Assembly (NCBI GenBank): GCA_902386555.1
Contig: CABMJJ010000009.1
Span: forward strand, 275,680 to 339,679
Reading direction: 5' to 3'
Length of the DNA: 64,000 nt
DNA from: Candidatus Bilamarchaeum dharawalense
GTDB taxonomy: Archaea > Micrarchaeota > Micrarchaeia > Anstonellales > Bilamarchaeaceae
A program made the position numbers and the translations under genes. Shown here piece after piece: positions 9,091-17,747 of this stretch. The notes beneath the pieces are model-generated. The model made no database searches. It was not told where the DNA came from and saw nothing but the letters and a program-made list of their open reading frames with translations. Numbering within the stretch: position 1 is the first letter of the stretch; each line of letters opens with the position of its first letter.

Positions 9091-9847
9091 GAATTCCGCC
9101 TCCCAAATTGTAGATATTCAACTCCAATCTTTTGTTTTTTTCGATTTTCTCGGCAATTTCGCCAATTATTTTGTTTTTTATCTTCAGATATGTTTCTCTT
9201 CCAAGCTCAACATTCATTATTGCATATCTAAGCGATTTTGCGTTAAAACAAAACATACAGTTATTCAGATTTTCACAATTGTGACAGAAATAGCAATCAG
9301 TACAATTGCTGCAGTCACTTAGTTCAAAACATCTAGCTAATTTTACAGAATTATAACATTTCATTGAAAAGTTAGAGGCAAAAAGGAAATGACCGCCAAA
9401 GCAGTATTCTGATTCACGTGGCCAGAAGCAGTAGGCATCGCATTTGGAATAGATATACCATACTCCGTCCAAACAGTGCTGGGCATGCATAAATGTTGAG
9501 GTTTTCCTAAGATCTTGGTTATTACCAAGCATGACATCTGAAGTCACATATTTAATGCCATTTAACTTTTCAGAAGCATTTGCCAGTGTTATCATCTTAG
9601 CATCATTTTCAGACAGCTGTTTCTTACCAAGTTCCAGAGATTCTTCCAGGGTTACCATGTTCTTTTTTATTGAATTAAAAAACAAAATGTCTGGCACGTA
9701 AACAATGTTGTCGCTAGCTTGAGACTTGATGTGAAGAGCTTTACTAACATTTTCCAAGAGCCATTCCCGATAGCTTTCAACGCCAGCAAGTTTCTTGCCA
9801 AGAAGAATGAAGGAAGTTTCCTGGAAAGCACGCTCGATTTCATCCAT
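9080..9847 (-). CDS. Cys-rich repeat protein, stand-alone B module
   Basis: The ORF track begins at 9865, but I place the start at 9847 (MDEIERAFQETS). ATGGATGA gives an 8-nt overlap with the stop of the upstream A gene, and GGTGA lies 6 nt before the ATG. The ~255-aa product contains only module B: ILLGKKLAGVESYREWL, NGIKYVTSDVMLGNN, WPRESEYCFG, CHNCENLNNCMFCFN and the terminal Lys-rich helix. It is closest to the B protein at 10613. With the A gene at 9840 it appears to be one half of a duplicated A+B cassette. Confidence 0.8.
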   Translation of the reverse strand: MDEIERAFQETSFILLGKKLAGVESYREWLLENVSKALHIKSQASDNIVYVPDILFFNSIKKNMVTLEESLELGKKQLSENDAKMITLANASEKLNGIKYVTSDVMLGNNQDLRKTSTFMHAQHCLDGVWYIYSKCDAYCFWPRESEYCFGGHFLFASNFSMKCYNSVKLARCFELSDCSNCTDCYFCHNCENLNNCMFCFNAKSLRYAIMNVELGRETYLKIKNKIIGEIAEKIEKNKRLELNIYNLGGGIHGI

Positions 9848-10610
9848 GAACATCACCGTTGACAATGTCTATCAAAGATGGCAACGCTTTCTTTGATTTG
9901 AGAGTATCACGCATGTCGCAGATTAATTTTTCCTTTAGCTTATGGTATTCTTCAGAGCTGAATTGGCAATTGCCAATCAGATAGCTCTTGTTTCTCTGAT
10001 TAAATGAAAACATGCAATTGGTACAATTTTCTAAACTTCCTGTGAAATAACAATCAGAAGCAACATAATTTCTGATGGTTTCCATGCATCGTACATTCTT
10101 GTAGGTTTCAAAAGTCTTGATATTGAACTTGCTTGCTTCCCCAATGGCATTGCCACCAAAAATATACTCTGCAAATCTTAGTACTGAGGAATAGGCAACA
10201 AACTTGCAATCGTAAACATCTTGTGTTTTGTAGATAAATGAGGAATTTATGCATCTGTTGGAAGTTTCGACCTGACGCGAATTGCCAAGAACAACATTGC
10301 CAATGTAGAATGCCTTTTCCTTTGCCACTGCGATGATGGAGTCCAGATCTTTTACATCATCGATGTTGAATTTGGCCTTGCCAACTTCTCTCATATACTG
10401 ATCCATTTCGTCAAGACTAAGGAATTTGGAACCACTAGGGACTTTATCAGATGAGACAATAACGTCTTTTCCAGAAATTGCTGATTTTTTCATTCCGAAT
10501 GGTTCAACATATCGCAAAAGCCATTCTTCGTAGTTTTTGAGCTCGCCCAGCTCGTCTCCTAGCAATACTTTGCAGGTTTTTTTCCAAGCAGTATTTATTT
10601 CCGGGTTCAT
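9840..10610 (-). CDS. Cys-rich repeat protein, stand-alone A module
   Basis: Module A only: KKTCKVLLGDELGEL, KSAISGKDV, NIDDVKDLDS, GNVVLGNSRQVE, and the end motif NCMFSFNQRNKSYLIGN. The start is set at the ATG at 10610, about 8 nt after GGGG. The alternative GTG at 10616 overlaps the upstream stop by 4 nt. It is most similar to the A protein at 11379 (shared VASDCYF/VASDSYY and CTNC turns), which suggests duplication of an A+B cassette. About 257 aa, no signal peptide, function unknown. Confidence 0.8.
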   Translation of the reverse strand: MNPEINTAWKKTCKVLLGDELGELKNYEEWLLRYVEPFGMKKSAISGKDVIVSSDKVPSGSKFLSLDEMDQYMREVGKAKFNIDDVKDLDSIIAVAKEKAFYIGNVVLGNSRQVETSNRCINSSFIYKTQDVYDCKFVAYSSVLRFAEYIFGGNAIGEASKFNIKTFETYKNVRCMETIRNYVASDCYFTGSLENCTNCMFSFNQRNKSYLIGNCQFSSEEYHKLKEKLICDMRDTLKSKKALPSLIDIVNGDVHG

Positions 10611-10612
10611 AT

Positions 10613-11386
10613 TCACTGCCCCACATTGAAAATGTTTAATTTCAGGCCTTTTGTTTGCTCCAGTTCCTTGTGAATGTAGCCCAAAACCATTTGTTTTATC
10701 TCCATATACCTGTCTCTGCCAACTTCTACATTGCAGATGGCATACCTCTTGGCTTTTACATTAAAGCAGAACATGCAATTGTTCAAATTCTCGCAATTAT
10801 GGCAGAACAGGGAATCGGTACAATTGGTGCAATCGCTCATCTCAAAGCAACGATTGAGATTTTCAGAATTGTAGCATTTAATACAAAACTGAGATGAAAA
10901 TGTGTAGAAGGTACCAATGCTGTAATCAGATTGTCTTGGCCAGAAGCAATAGTAGCAGTATTTTGATCGAACCATGGCAACGGATTTGTAGCAATAATGG
11001 GAAGAATAGTAGAAATCACAATCAATAAGGTTGCTGCACTCTCCATATTTGGTATTAGGAGTAACTGTGGACAGTTTTTGCAGAGTGTTTTTTGCATTGG
11101 AAAGATTTAGTTGTTCGAGATCAGCTGGGGAAAGCTGCTTTTTACCCTGGATATCATAGCCTTCTTCAATGGTAAGAATATTGTGTTTTATATCTCTGTA
11201 AAAATCAAATGGCGGAAGATAGATTTTCTCCCTACTCATCACTGACTCTCCATATTCATTTGTGGAAACATTTTCGGTGAGCCATTTTTCGTAGTCTCTG
11301 AAATTACCCAGTTTTTTTCCTAAAACAACTGACGTGATGGTTTGGAAAGTCTTCTCCAAATCAGCTTCTAACTTTGAATCAACCAT
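10613..11386 (-). CDS. Cys-rich repeat protein, stand-alone B module
   Basis: The start is moved from GTG 11395 to ATG 11386 (MVDSKLEADLEK). GGTGAT sits 6 nt upstream, and ATGGTTGA gives the same 8-nt stop-start overlap seen at 9840/9847 and 12160/12167. The protein has the B-module landmarks VVLGKKLGNFRDYEKWL, FWPRQSDYSIG, SSQFCIKCYNS, DCTNCTDSLFCHNCENL and KRYAICN. It probably partners the A protein encoded just upstream at 11379. About 257 aa, cytosolic by sequence. Confidence 0.8.
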   Translation of the reverse strand: MVDSKLEADLEKTFQTITSVVLGKKLGNFRDYEKWLTENVSTNEYGESVMSREKIYLPPFDFYRDIKHNILTIEEGYDIQGKKQLSPADLEQLNLSNAKNTLQKLSTVTPNTKYGECSNLIDCDFYYSSHYCYKSVAMVRSKYCYYCFWPRQSDYSIGTFYTFSSQFCIKCYNSENLNRCFEMSDCTNCTDSLFCHNCENLNNCMFCFNVKAKRYAICNVEVGRDRYMEIKQMVLGYIHKELEQTKGLKLNIFNVGQ

Positions 11387-12167
11387 TCCAATCACCTTTT
11401 CCGCTGAGAATCTGAATTACAGATGGTAGTTTTTTCTTTTTCTTCAATTCATCTGCAAATTCTTTGACCAATTTGGCCTTGAGACTAGCGTATTTGTCCT
11501 TTGCAAGTGGCACATTCCCAATGAGATAGTGTTTATTTCTTTGATTGAAGGAGAAGATGCAATTGGTGCAATCTTCAAGACTTGCCGAGTAATAGCTATC
11601 TGATGCAACGTTGCAGTGATAGGTTTCCAAGCATCTAATCTGTTTGTGTGGATCAAGGACTTTTATGCAGAATTGGATCTCTCCACCAAAACAGCATCCG
11701 AATGAATATTCGGGGCTGCGGATAGATGTTGTATAAGCAACATATTTCCCATCGTAAACATCCTGACAACCGATGGCATAGACAGTATTGACACAGCGAT
11801 GGGAATTGAGAATGTTACTTGAATTGCCCAAAACAATGTTTCCTGCATAAACCACCTTTTCCTTTGTAGCACGGACAAGAGAATCGATATCTTTGATGTC
11901 ATTTATGTTAAAAGGCAAGGAGGCGGTTTTTTTAGCATAGGCTTCCATTTCGTTGTGTCCAATAACCCTTGCTGTTTTCGGAACCCGATTGGATGAGATG
12001 GTAACATCGGTTCCAGATAGGATAGATTTCCTTTTCACTATGGGATCGGTATAGATCTTGAGATAGTCAGCAAAACTGTTTAGATCTCCAATTTCTTCCC
12101 CAAGAAGAACTTTGCAAGTAGACCGCCAGGATTTGTCAAGTTGGGCCAAAATCAAAGTATCAGTCAT
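11379..12167 (-). CDS. Cys-rich repeat protein, stand-alone A module
   Basis: The ORF track begins at 12203, but the ATG at 12167 (MTDTLILAQLDKSWRST) has AGGTGA 6 nt upstream and overlaps the previous stop by 8 nt (ATGACTGA). It also matches the family N-terminus. Module A features are all present: VLLGEEIGDL, KSILSGTDV, NINDIKDIDSLV, GNIVLGNSSN, ECYGG-like CCFGGEIQFCIK, and NCIFSFNQRNKHYLIGN. About 262 aa. Sister of the 9840 product. Seven A modules exist in the window, and each has a B partner immediately downstream or fused. Confidence 0.8.
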   Translation of the reverse strand: MTDTLILAQLDKSWRSTCKVLLGEEIGDLNSFADYLKIYTDPIVKRKSILSGTDVTISSNRVPKTARVIGHNEMEAYAKKTASLPFNINDIKDIDSLVRATKEKVVYAGNIVLGNSSNILNSHRCVNTVYAIGCQDVYDGKYVAYTTSIRSPEYSFGCCFGGEIQFCIKVLDPHKQIRCLETYHCNVASDSYYSASLEDCTNCIFSFNQRNKHYLIGNVPLAKDKYASLKAKLVKEFADELKKKKKLPSVIQILSGKGDWNG

Positions 12168-12951
12168 GTTTTTCACCTGGTTTCCCAATGGAGTAGATAT
12201 CAAAATCTAATGCTCTTGTTTTCATCAACTGGCTTGTGATTGTTTGTAAAAGAATTTTTTTCACGCGCATGTATTGCTCCCGCCCAACTTCTATATTTCC
12301 AATTGCATATCGTTTGTTTTTCACATTAAAACAAAACATGCAGTCGGTCAGGCCTTCGGAATTGTGACAAAACAAAATATCACTGGAATGGTAACAGCCG
12401 TCTACCTCGAATGCACGGGTAACTTTAACTGAATTGTAGGTATGGATACAGAATTGGGAATATGGGGTGTTGTGACAACCGAACATATTCTGGGAGTACA
12501 TTGTGTAGTTGGAATATGCCACGTTCTTTATGCCGCCATAAAGATCATCACCATAATAGAGAAACATACCGTCACCTGCACCGCCGCATTTGTCAACATT
12601 GGTATAGGTTCTCCACCGGTAGTTGCCAATCGCATAGGCAATTGGAGTAACTATTCGGGTCATCATGTCTTTGAGATCAGAACTTTTAATGTCATCAAAA
12701 GTAAATTTGGTTTGGTTTACCATGCCCATTTCTTCCATGGAAATTGATCGTTTTGTAGAAATTTTCCTTCCCATGAAGTTTAGTGTTGGAAAATTCCACA
12801 CGATCTTGTCACTAACTGCGGATTTGGCTGGATGGGGAAGTGGAATGTGTTTTCCAAGCCAAGAGCCATAATCATCAATACCACTAAGAGATTCGCCAAG
12901 AAGGATGCGGGTGGTATTTGAAAATTCCTTTTCCAGTTCAGGCCAGACCAT
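12160..12951 (-). CDS. Cys-rich repeat protein, stand-alone B module, divergent
   Basis: The start is placed at ATG 12951 (MVWPELEKEFSNTT), one base after the upstream TAA and 6 nt after GGTGG; the ORF-track start is a GTG at 12960. This B module lacks the WPR(N/E)SE turn and carries a Gly/Asp-rich stretch (DKCGGAGDGMFLYYGDD) instead of the usual Cys pair, so it is the most divergent B copy. The end CHNSEGLTDCMFCFNVKNKRYAIGN is typical. About 263 aa. Confidence 0.78.
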   Translation of the reverse strand: MVWPELEKEFSNTTRILLGESLSGIDDYGSWLGKHIPLPHPAKSAVSDKIVWNFPTLNFMGRKISTKRSISMEEMGMVNQTKFTFDDIKSSDLKDMMTRIVTPIAYAIGNYRWRTYTNVDKCGGAGDGMFLYYGDDLYGGIKNVAYSNYTMYSQNMFGCHNTPYSQFCIHTYNSVKVTRAFEVDGCYHSSDILFCHNSEGLTDCMFCFNVKNKRYAIGNIEVGREQYMRVKKILLQTITSQLMKTRALDFDIYSIGKPGEKHD

Positions 12952-12952
12952 T

Positions 12953-13726
12953 TTAGCCACCCCTCTCTTCGCCGATGATATCCATTATGGAAACTGTTCG
13001 GTGCTTTTTTTTCAAGTCCTGTGCCATTTCTGAAATAAGCTTTGCTTTCAAAGCAGCATACTGTTCCTTGCTTAACTGTACATTCCCAATCATGTTTCTT
13101 TTGGCATGCACATTGAATGTGAACATACAATCTGACGAACCGTTTGCATTATGGCAGAAATAACAATCAGAGCTGCTGACAGTAAGGCTACACTCAAAAC
13201 AGCGCTTAAGCGAATTGTTATAGAGACATCGTACCAGCATGGAACTGTCCCCACTTGAAGTTGAGGCAAAACAATAGTCGTTGTTTCTCAGCATGTAGCA
13301 GTAGGCGATATATTTTCCATTTACAATCATGGATGAATCCAGAACATAATTGCTATCTGTAATATTATCTGAATTTTCAACAAACTTCGAGTTGCCAAGC
13401 ACTTTGTTGCCACTGTAGATAAATTTTTCTTCAACTGCCTCAAAAAGAGAATCAATGTCCCTGATCTGGTTAACATCAATTGGTTTTGATAGGATGGTTG
13501 CACCAGTGATTTCGTCATTGTAATCAAAGAATTTGGCTTCTTTAGGATAATGATTGGAAGTAACGAATATGTTTTTTCCAGAAATAATGGATTTCACTGA
13601 TTTGCCAACCAGTGGTTCTTTCAAATAATCATAATAGTCCTTCATCTCACCCAATGGCTCCCCGAATAGTACTTTTGTTGTTGATTTCCAAGACTGATTA
13701 ATTACATCATAAGCTTTGTCCGCCAT
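12953..13726 (-). CDS. Cys-rich repeat protein, stand-alone A module
   Basis: A 257-aa A module (SWKSTTKVLFGEPLGEM, KSIISGKN, GNKVLGNSKFVENS, CFECSLTVSSSDCYF, DCMFTFNVHAKRNMIGN). It starts 25 bp inside the preceding fused gene, whose C-terminus is extended to cover this ribosome site (GGAGGGAGG). The B gene 12160 follows immediately. Unlike other A modules it has a CHNANGSSDCMFTFN segment that resembles a B-module ending, so domain swapping between A and B may have happened. Confidence 0.8.
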   Translation of the reverse strand: MADKAYDVINQSWKSTTKVLFGEPLGEMKDYYDYLKEPLVGKSVKSIISGKNIFVTSNHYPKEAKFFDYNDEITGATILSKPIDVNQIRDIDSLFEAVEEKFIYSGNKVLGNSKFVENSDNITDSNYVLDSSMIVNGKYIAYCYMLRNNDYCFASTSSGDSSMLVRCLYNNSLKRCFECSLTVSSSDCYFCHNANGSSDCMFTFNVHAKRNMIGNVQLSKEQYAALKAKLISEMAQDLKKKHRTVSIMDIIGEERGG

Positions 13727-15306
13727 AGTCTCTTCCTCCCTCCACCGAGAGTAAAGATATCCAAACCAAGTTCCTTATTTTTTTCAAGTTCATCAAGAAT
13801 CTGGTTCAGTACTGCTGCTCGTATGGATTTGTATTTGTCTGGTGCAAGTGCACCGTTGCCAATTGCATAGCGTAGGTTTTTTGCATTAAAACAGAACATA
13901 CTGTCTCTGACATTTTCACAATTATGGGCAAAATAAACGTCTGAGCAATTGTTGGAGGCATCTACTTCAAATGCTCTGGAAAGATTAACCGAATAATATG
14001 TGTGAAGACAGAAACTGGAGGTGAATGAAAGCCCGCAGCCATACATATATTTTGAATTTCTTGGCCAGTAGGAAAATGCAACATTATCATTGAAAGATGC
14101 AATTGGACAGTAATAGCAATTTACTGAAGTATTGCATAATGGAACAACAATAAGATTTTTTGTTTCTCCAAGCTGGCCTTCTGGATTGAAATATGCTATT
14201 TTGCCAATTGATTTTGACAGACTAGAGATCGAATCGATGTCTTCAACATCAAGTTGCATGTTTTCGCCCAACTCCCAGTTCTCCCATTGCGTGACCAGAC
14301 GATCTCTGGAATAAAGATGGAACGGGGATGTTTCACCAAGATAGACGGTTTTTCCACTTGCCAGGGACTTTTCCTCGCTGATGTGGGGGACATGCCTCAG
14401 AAGCCATTCCTTGTAATCATCAATTTTTTCTAGTTGCTTGCCAAAAAGTAATGATGTTGTTTTCTGGAATCCCAATTCAATTGGTTCTTTGTTCTTCTGA
14501 TCCCTATCACCGGAAGGACTGAACCCTTTTGGAACCTCTAGTGCCTTGCAGCTTTTGGATGCGAATTCCATAAGCGACGGGAGTTTTTTCTTTTTTTCAA
14601 ATTCGCCTCTCAATTCCTCAAGAAGTTTTGCCTTTAGAGACAGGTATTTATCTTTTGAAAGTTGGATATTGCCAATAACATTTCGCTTGTTCTTTAGATT
14701 GAATGAGAATAGAACATCTTGAGAGCCCTGGACACATGAACTGAAATAGCAGTCACTTGAATCATAGCACTTCCAAGCTTCTAGACATCTTGATTGCTTA
14801 TGGGTTTCAAATGCCCTTACGGTGCTGGTAGTGAAAGCATCGCTGACTACACCAAAAAGATATTTGCTTCCTCTACAATAGGAGCAGTATGCCATGTATT
14901 CTGAATCATAGATAAAATTGGAATTGTAAACATAAAATGAATTCTGAACGTCGGAACTCTTTTCCACATGCTTGGAATTAGCAAGAACAACATTGCCACA
15001 GTAATAAAGCCGTTCTTCTAAGGCATCTAAAATCGAATCTATATCTTTTACCTGGTTAATGTTCAATGGCTCCTGTTTTTTCCCATAATCAACTTCGTCT
15101 AATGAGAGGAATTTGGCATTGTCAGCATAGTCTGAGACTGCACAATACACTTCTTTTCCCGAAAATGCAGACTGTTTGTTTTTAAGTGGAACAAGACCTT
15201 CAGAAAGCCAATCTGCATAATCGTCAATATCACCAACTTCCGCACCAAGAAGAACTTTCATGGTTGATTTCCATGAACGATTAATTGCATCCTTTGTTTG
15301 GTTCAT
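13702..15306 (-). CDS. Cys/Asn-rich repeat protein, fused A-B form
   Basis: The 534-aa fused protein starts with ATGA overlapping the stop of the first operon gene. Module A (~1-235) contains GAEVGDIDDYADWL, KQSAFSGKEV, NINQVKDIDSIL, GNVVLANSKHVEKSS and VLFSFNLKNKRNVIGN. Module B (~280-520) contains SIGKIAYFNPEG, YWPRNSKYMYG, SNNCSDVYFAHNCENVRDSMFCFN and RYAIGN. Many Cys positions of its paralogues are Ser, Tyr or Asn here, which argues against one shared essential metal site. An added C-terminal tail, GGGRKRLWRTKLMM, comes from overlap with the next gene. Confidence 0.8.
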   Translation of the reverse strand: MNQTKDAINRSWKSTMKVLLGAEVGDIDDYADWLSEGLVPLKNKQSAFSGKEVYCAVSDYADNAKFLSLDEVDYGKKQEPLNINQVKDIDSILDALEERLYYCGNVVLANSKHVEKSSDVQNSFYVYNSNFIYDSEYMAYCSYCRGSKYLFGVVSDAFTTSTVRAFETHKQSRCLEAWKCYDSSDCYFSSCVQGSQDVLFSFNLKNKRNVIGNIQLSKDKYLSLKAKLLEELRGEFEKKKKLPSLMEFASKSCKALEVPKGFSPSGDRDQKNKEPIELGFQKTTSLLFGKQLEKIDDYKEWLLRHVPHISEEKSLASGKTVYLGETSPFHLYSRDRLVTQWENWELGENMQLDVEDIDSISSLSKSIGKIAYFNPEGQLGETKNLIVVPLCNTSVNCYYCPIASFNDNVAFSYWPRNSKYMYGCGLSFTSSFCLHTYYSVNLSRAFEVDASNNCSDVYFAHNCENVRDSMFCFNAKNLRYAIGNGALAPDKYKSIRAAVLNQILDELEKNKELGLDIFTLGGGRKRLWRTKLMM

Positions 15307-16868
15307 TTCATCCCACCTATTGTGAAAATGCTAAACCGGCAGTTCTTCTTCTGGAGAATTTCTGAACTAAGCTGCTCAAGAACAGATTCTTTGATTTTTG
15401 AATAATCAGCTTGGGGCAGGGATGTGTTCCCGATGGCATGTCGCTTACCTTTCACATTAAAACAAAACATCGAATCAGTTAGCCCTTCTGAATTATGGCA
15501 AAACAATGCATCTGCGCATTTGGTAGAGGTATCAACTTCCAAACAGCGGCTTAGGTACAGAGAATTATGGCAGTTGATGCAGAATTCAGAATTCATATTG
15601 CGGTAGCCACCAAAGATATACTTGGAACTGAACGCTGACGATATGACCCCCAAATTCTCGCTTTGAACAATGTCAAAGCCCTTGTAGATATTATTTGTGT
15701 AGTAGACCAAAGGAGACTGGATCGTGTTTTTGTTTACGCCATCCAGAATTTCTACTGAGAAATAGGCAATCTGACCAAGCTGGGAAGTGATGGAATCAAT
15801 CGACCCTAGAGCAGACTGGTCCATGACGATCTTGCCCAGTTCCAGCCCTTCGTTTAAAGTCACAAAAAGGTCTTTTGGAAATAATGAAATGGCATAAAGA
15901 TCTGGATGGGAGGGACGGTAGGTTGTGCTGCCAAACATGGTTTGTATTGGTTCCATCTTCATTTTTTCAGAGGCAAGCCAGTTTTCATATTCTGTGATTG
16001 ACCCCGGCTCTTTTTTCAGAATAATTTTGAAGGTGGATGCAAAACTTTTCTCAATGGGTTTCATATCACTGCTTTCCTGTTTTTTTGGAACAGAAATTGG
16101 AGGTTTTTTTCCAGATTTGCTTCTGTTTACAAGTTCAAACAATGATGGATATTTTTTGTTGGTTTTTAGCGACTGGATAACTTCGGAAAGAAGTTTCTTT
16201 TTCAAGTCAAAGTATTTATCTCGTGAAAGTTGGACATTGCCTATCTTGTGTTTCTGGTTTCTTTGAAAAAAGCAGAACATTAACTCGCTAGAATTCACGC
16301 ATTGGTTTGAAAAGTAAAGATCGCTACAATCACCAATAATATGACTTTCGAAAATTCGCTTGCAATTGAATCCGCCGAAAAACCGTATGGTAAATTCTGT
16401 CTTCCCAAACCAGCCTGATCCGAAAATGTTCTTGCTACCAAGGCGGATAAGCGAGGAATAGAAGACATTTGTCGATTCTGAGACATTCAAAGAATTTGCA
16501 ACATAATTGGAATCCATCACAAGATCAGATGATTCTACGAATTTTGAATTTCCTAGAACTCTGTTACCGGTGTAGGCCCATTCCTCTGAAACTGCACGAA
16601 CTAGAGAGTCTATGTCTTTGATATCGTTGATGCTTAATGGTTTGGATGTTGAGATTTCATCTGCTGAGATTACGTTTGCCAACTTAGAATAGTCTGATGC
16701 AAGGTAAACTTCCTTGCCAGAAATAGCAGATTTAGAAATTTGTGGTTTGGGGCAGTATTCTGCCAACCAGTCCTCATAGTCTCTAAGCTCGCCCAGTTCC
16801 TCTCCTAGAAGAATCTTGCACGTAGACTTCCAGGATCGGTTGAGTGCTGAGTAGAGCTCGGAATTCAT
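15303..16868 (-). CDS. Cys/Asn-rich repeat protein, fused A-B form (first gene of operon)
   Basis: First gene of the nine-gene operon: a TATA box (ATTATATAG on the minus strand) lies about 25 nt before the ATG, so the transcript is probably leaderless. The 521-aa product keeps the frame residues of both modules (LLGEELGELRDYEDWL, KSAISGKEV, NINDIKDIDSLV-like, GNRVLGNSKFVESS, FCFNVKGKRHAIGN). It has the fewest Cys; for example the A-module end is LMFCFFQRNQKHKIGN. What is conserved is therefore mostly aromatic, Asn and Gly positions, as expected for a structural solenoid. Confidence 0.8.
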   Translation of the reverse strand: MNSELYSALNRSWKSTCKILLGEELGELRDYEDWLAEYCPKPQISKSAISGKEVYLASDYSKLANVISADEISTSKPLSINDIKDIDSLVRAVSEEWAYTGNRVLGNSKFVESSDLVMDSNYVANSLNVSESTNVFYSSLIRLGSKNIFGSGWFGKTEFTIRFFGGFNCKRIFESHIIGDCSDLYFSNQCVNSSELMFCFFQRNQKHKIGNVQLSRDKYFDLKKKLLSEVIQSLKTNKKYPSLFELVNRSKSGKKPPISVPKKQESSDMKPIEKSFASTFKIILKKEPGSITEYENWLASEKMKMEPIQTMFGSTTYRPSHPDLYAISLFPKDLFVTLNEGLELGKIVMDQSALGSIDSITSQLGQIAYFSVEILDGVNKNTIQSPLVYYTNNIYKGFDIVQSENLGVISSAFSSKYIFGGYRNMNSEFCINCHNSLYLSRCLEVDTSTKCADALFCHNSEGLTDSMFCFNVKGKRHAIGNTSLPQADYSKIKESVLEQLSSEILQKKNCRFSIFTIGGMK

Positions 16869-16887
16869 GTACTACTACGCTCTGTAA

Positions 16888-16920
16888 CTATATAATAGAA
16901 TAACACCGTTGTAGGACGGT
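16888..16920 (-). promoter_or_regulatory. TATA box and palindromic operator candidate of the Cys-rich operon
   Basis: On the minus strand ATTATATAG (16888-16898) lies about 25 nt before the ATG at 16868. Seven nt further upstream is ACCGT-N6-ACGGT (16905-16920), a 16-bp interrupted palindrome. Its length, its outer bases (ACCG...CGGT against ACTG...CAGT) and its spacing from TATA match the palindrome at 2508-2523. The rest of the gap to 16999 holds a weak inverted repeat (TTGAGGG...CCCTTCAA) that may terminate the upstream regulator gene. Confidence 0.55.
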
Positions 16921-16999
16921 TTTGATTTGATTGAGGGATTCGGAAACCCCTTCAACCCCACATTCAATCGACTCGAACGCAGATTACAAACCCCGAAAA

Positions 17000-17716
17000 T
17001 CAACGCATTACTCTGAGTATATCATTCAAAACAGGGAGAAGTTTTTTCTCTGCTTTTCTTAAAAGTTCAGCACAAGTTGATGGACTAATCCCAAGCTTTT
17101 GCGATAATTCTTCAATGCTTATCTTTTTTGGTTCCTCGTAATAGCCATACCTGCAGGCAAGATCAAAAACTTCCATTTGCCTATCAGTTAGAAGTTCGCT
17201 GGCAAATTTTAATTTGCTAAAACCCGAGGTACGGAAACTATCTAAAGAAACTGCCTGGGATGGTTCTAAATATCGCTTTGACTTGATTTTAAGATCATAA
17301 CCGTGTTCCTTAACCAGTTCCATGAAATCTTTCAAATTTTTGAAATTTGGGGCAAGCATGGTAACATAGTCTACTCCCGCCTCGGTATAGGTCGGCTCAA
17401 TCCACATTGTTTTTGTCTTGGCTAAGGCAGGTGCAGTGGCAAGATCTTTACTTTGTCTTATGGAGAGTTGGGATTTGTGAGGACCGATTAGGATTATCGA
17501 TACTTCTTTGACCTTTGTTTGCCTTTTCCATAGATCAACCACTGTCCTAAGATGAGAAGTGTCCACTTCGAAAAGGTTGGTAATTGTTTTTTCGTCCTGA
17601 CCAATAGTTGCCAACCACTTAATTTTTACATCCTTAAGCTTGTCAGTTACTGCAATAGAAGTACAGTCATGGATTTGTTCCAGTTCAACAATAAGTGGCT
17701 GCGTCTTCTCGCTCAT
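17000..17716 (-). CDS. Bat-type HTH-10 transcriptional regulator of the Cys-rich operon (inferred)
   Basis: 238 aa. The C-terminal ~55 residues (LTDRQMEVFDLACRYGYYEEP followed by ISIEELSQKLGIS) form a Bat-type HTH. The N-terminal ~170 residues are an alpha/beta region similar in layout to the 1799-2503 protein. It is transcribed in the same direction as the operon and lies 131 bp upstream of it. It also follows the radical-SAM gene by 31 bp, so the latter two may be one unit. The conserved pairing of an HTH-10 gene with an A-B unit at two places supports a regulatory link. Confidence 0.82.
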   Translation of the reverse strand: MSEKTQPLIVELEQIHDCTSIAVTDKLKDVKIKWLATIGQDEKTITNLFEVDTSHLRTVVDLWKRQTKVKEVSIILIGPHKSQLSIRQSKDLATAPALAKTKTMWIEPTYTEAGVDYVTMLAPNFKNLKDFMELVKEHGYDLKIKSKRYLEPSQAVSLDSFRTSGFSKLKFASELLTDRQMEVFDLACRYGYYEEPKKISIEELSQKLGISPSTCAELLRKAEKKLLPVLNDILRVMR

Positions 17717-17747
17717 AAAATAGATTCGCAGGATCGATTTTTATAGA

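Noticed and set aside
7525-16868. The repeated Cys-rich genes looked like a possible CRISPR or tandem DNA repeat
   Set aside because: Similarity is at protein level between long genes with diverged DNA; there are no short identical repeats with spacers. No CRISPR array or cas gene is visible anywhere in the window.
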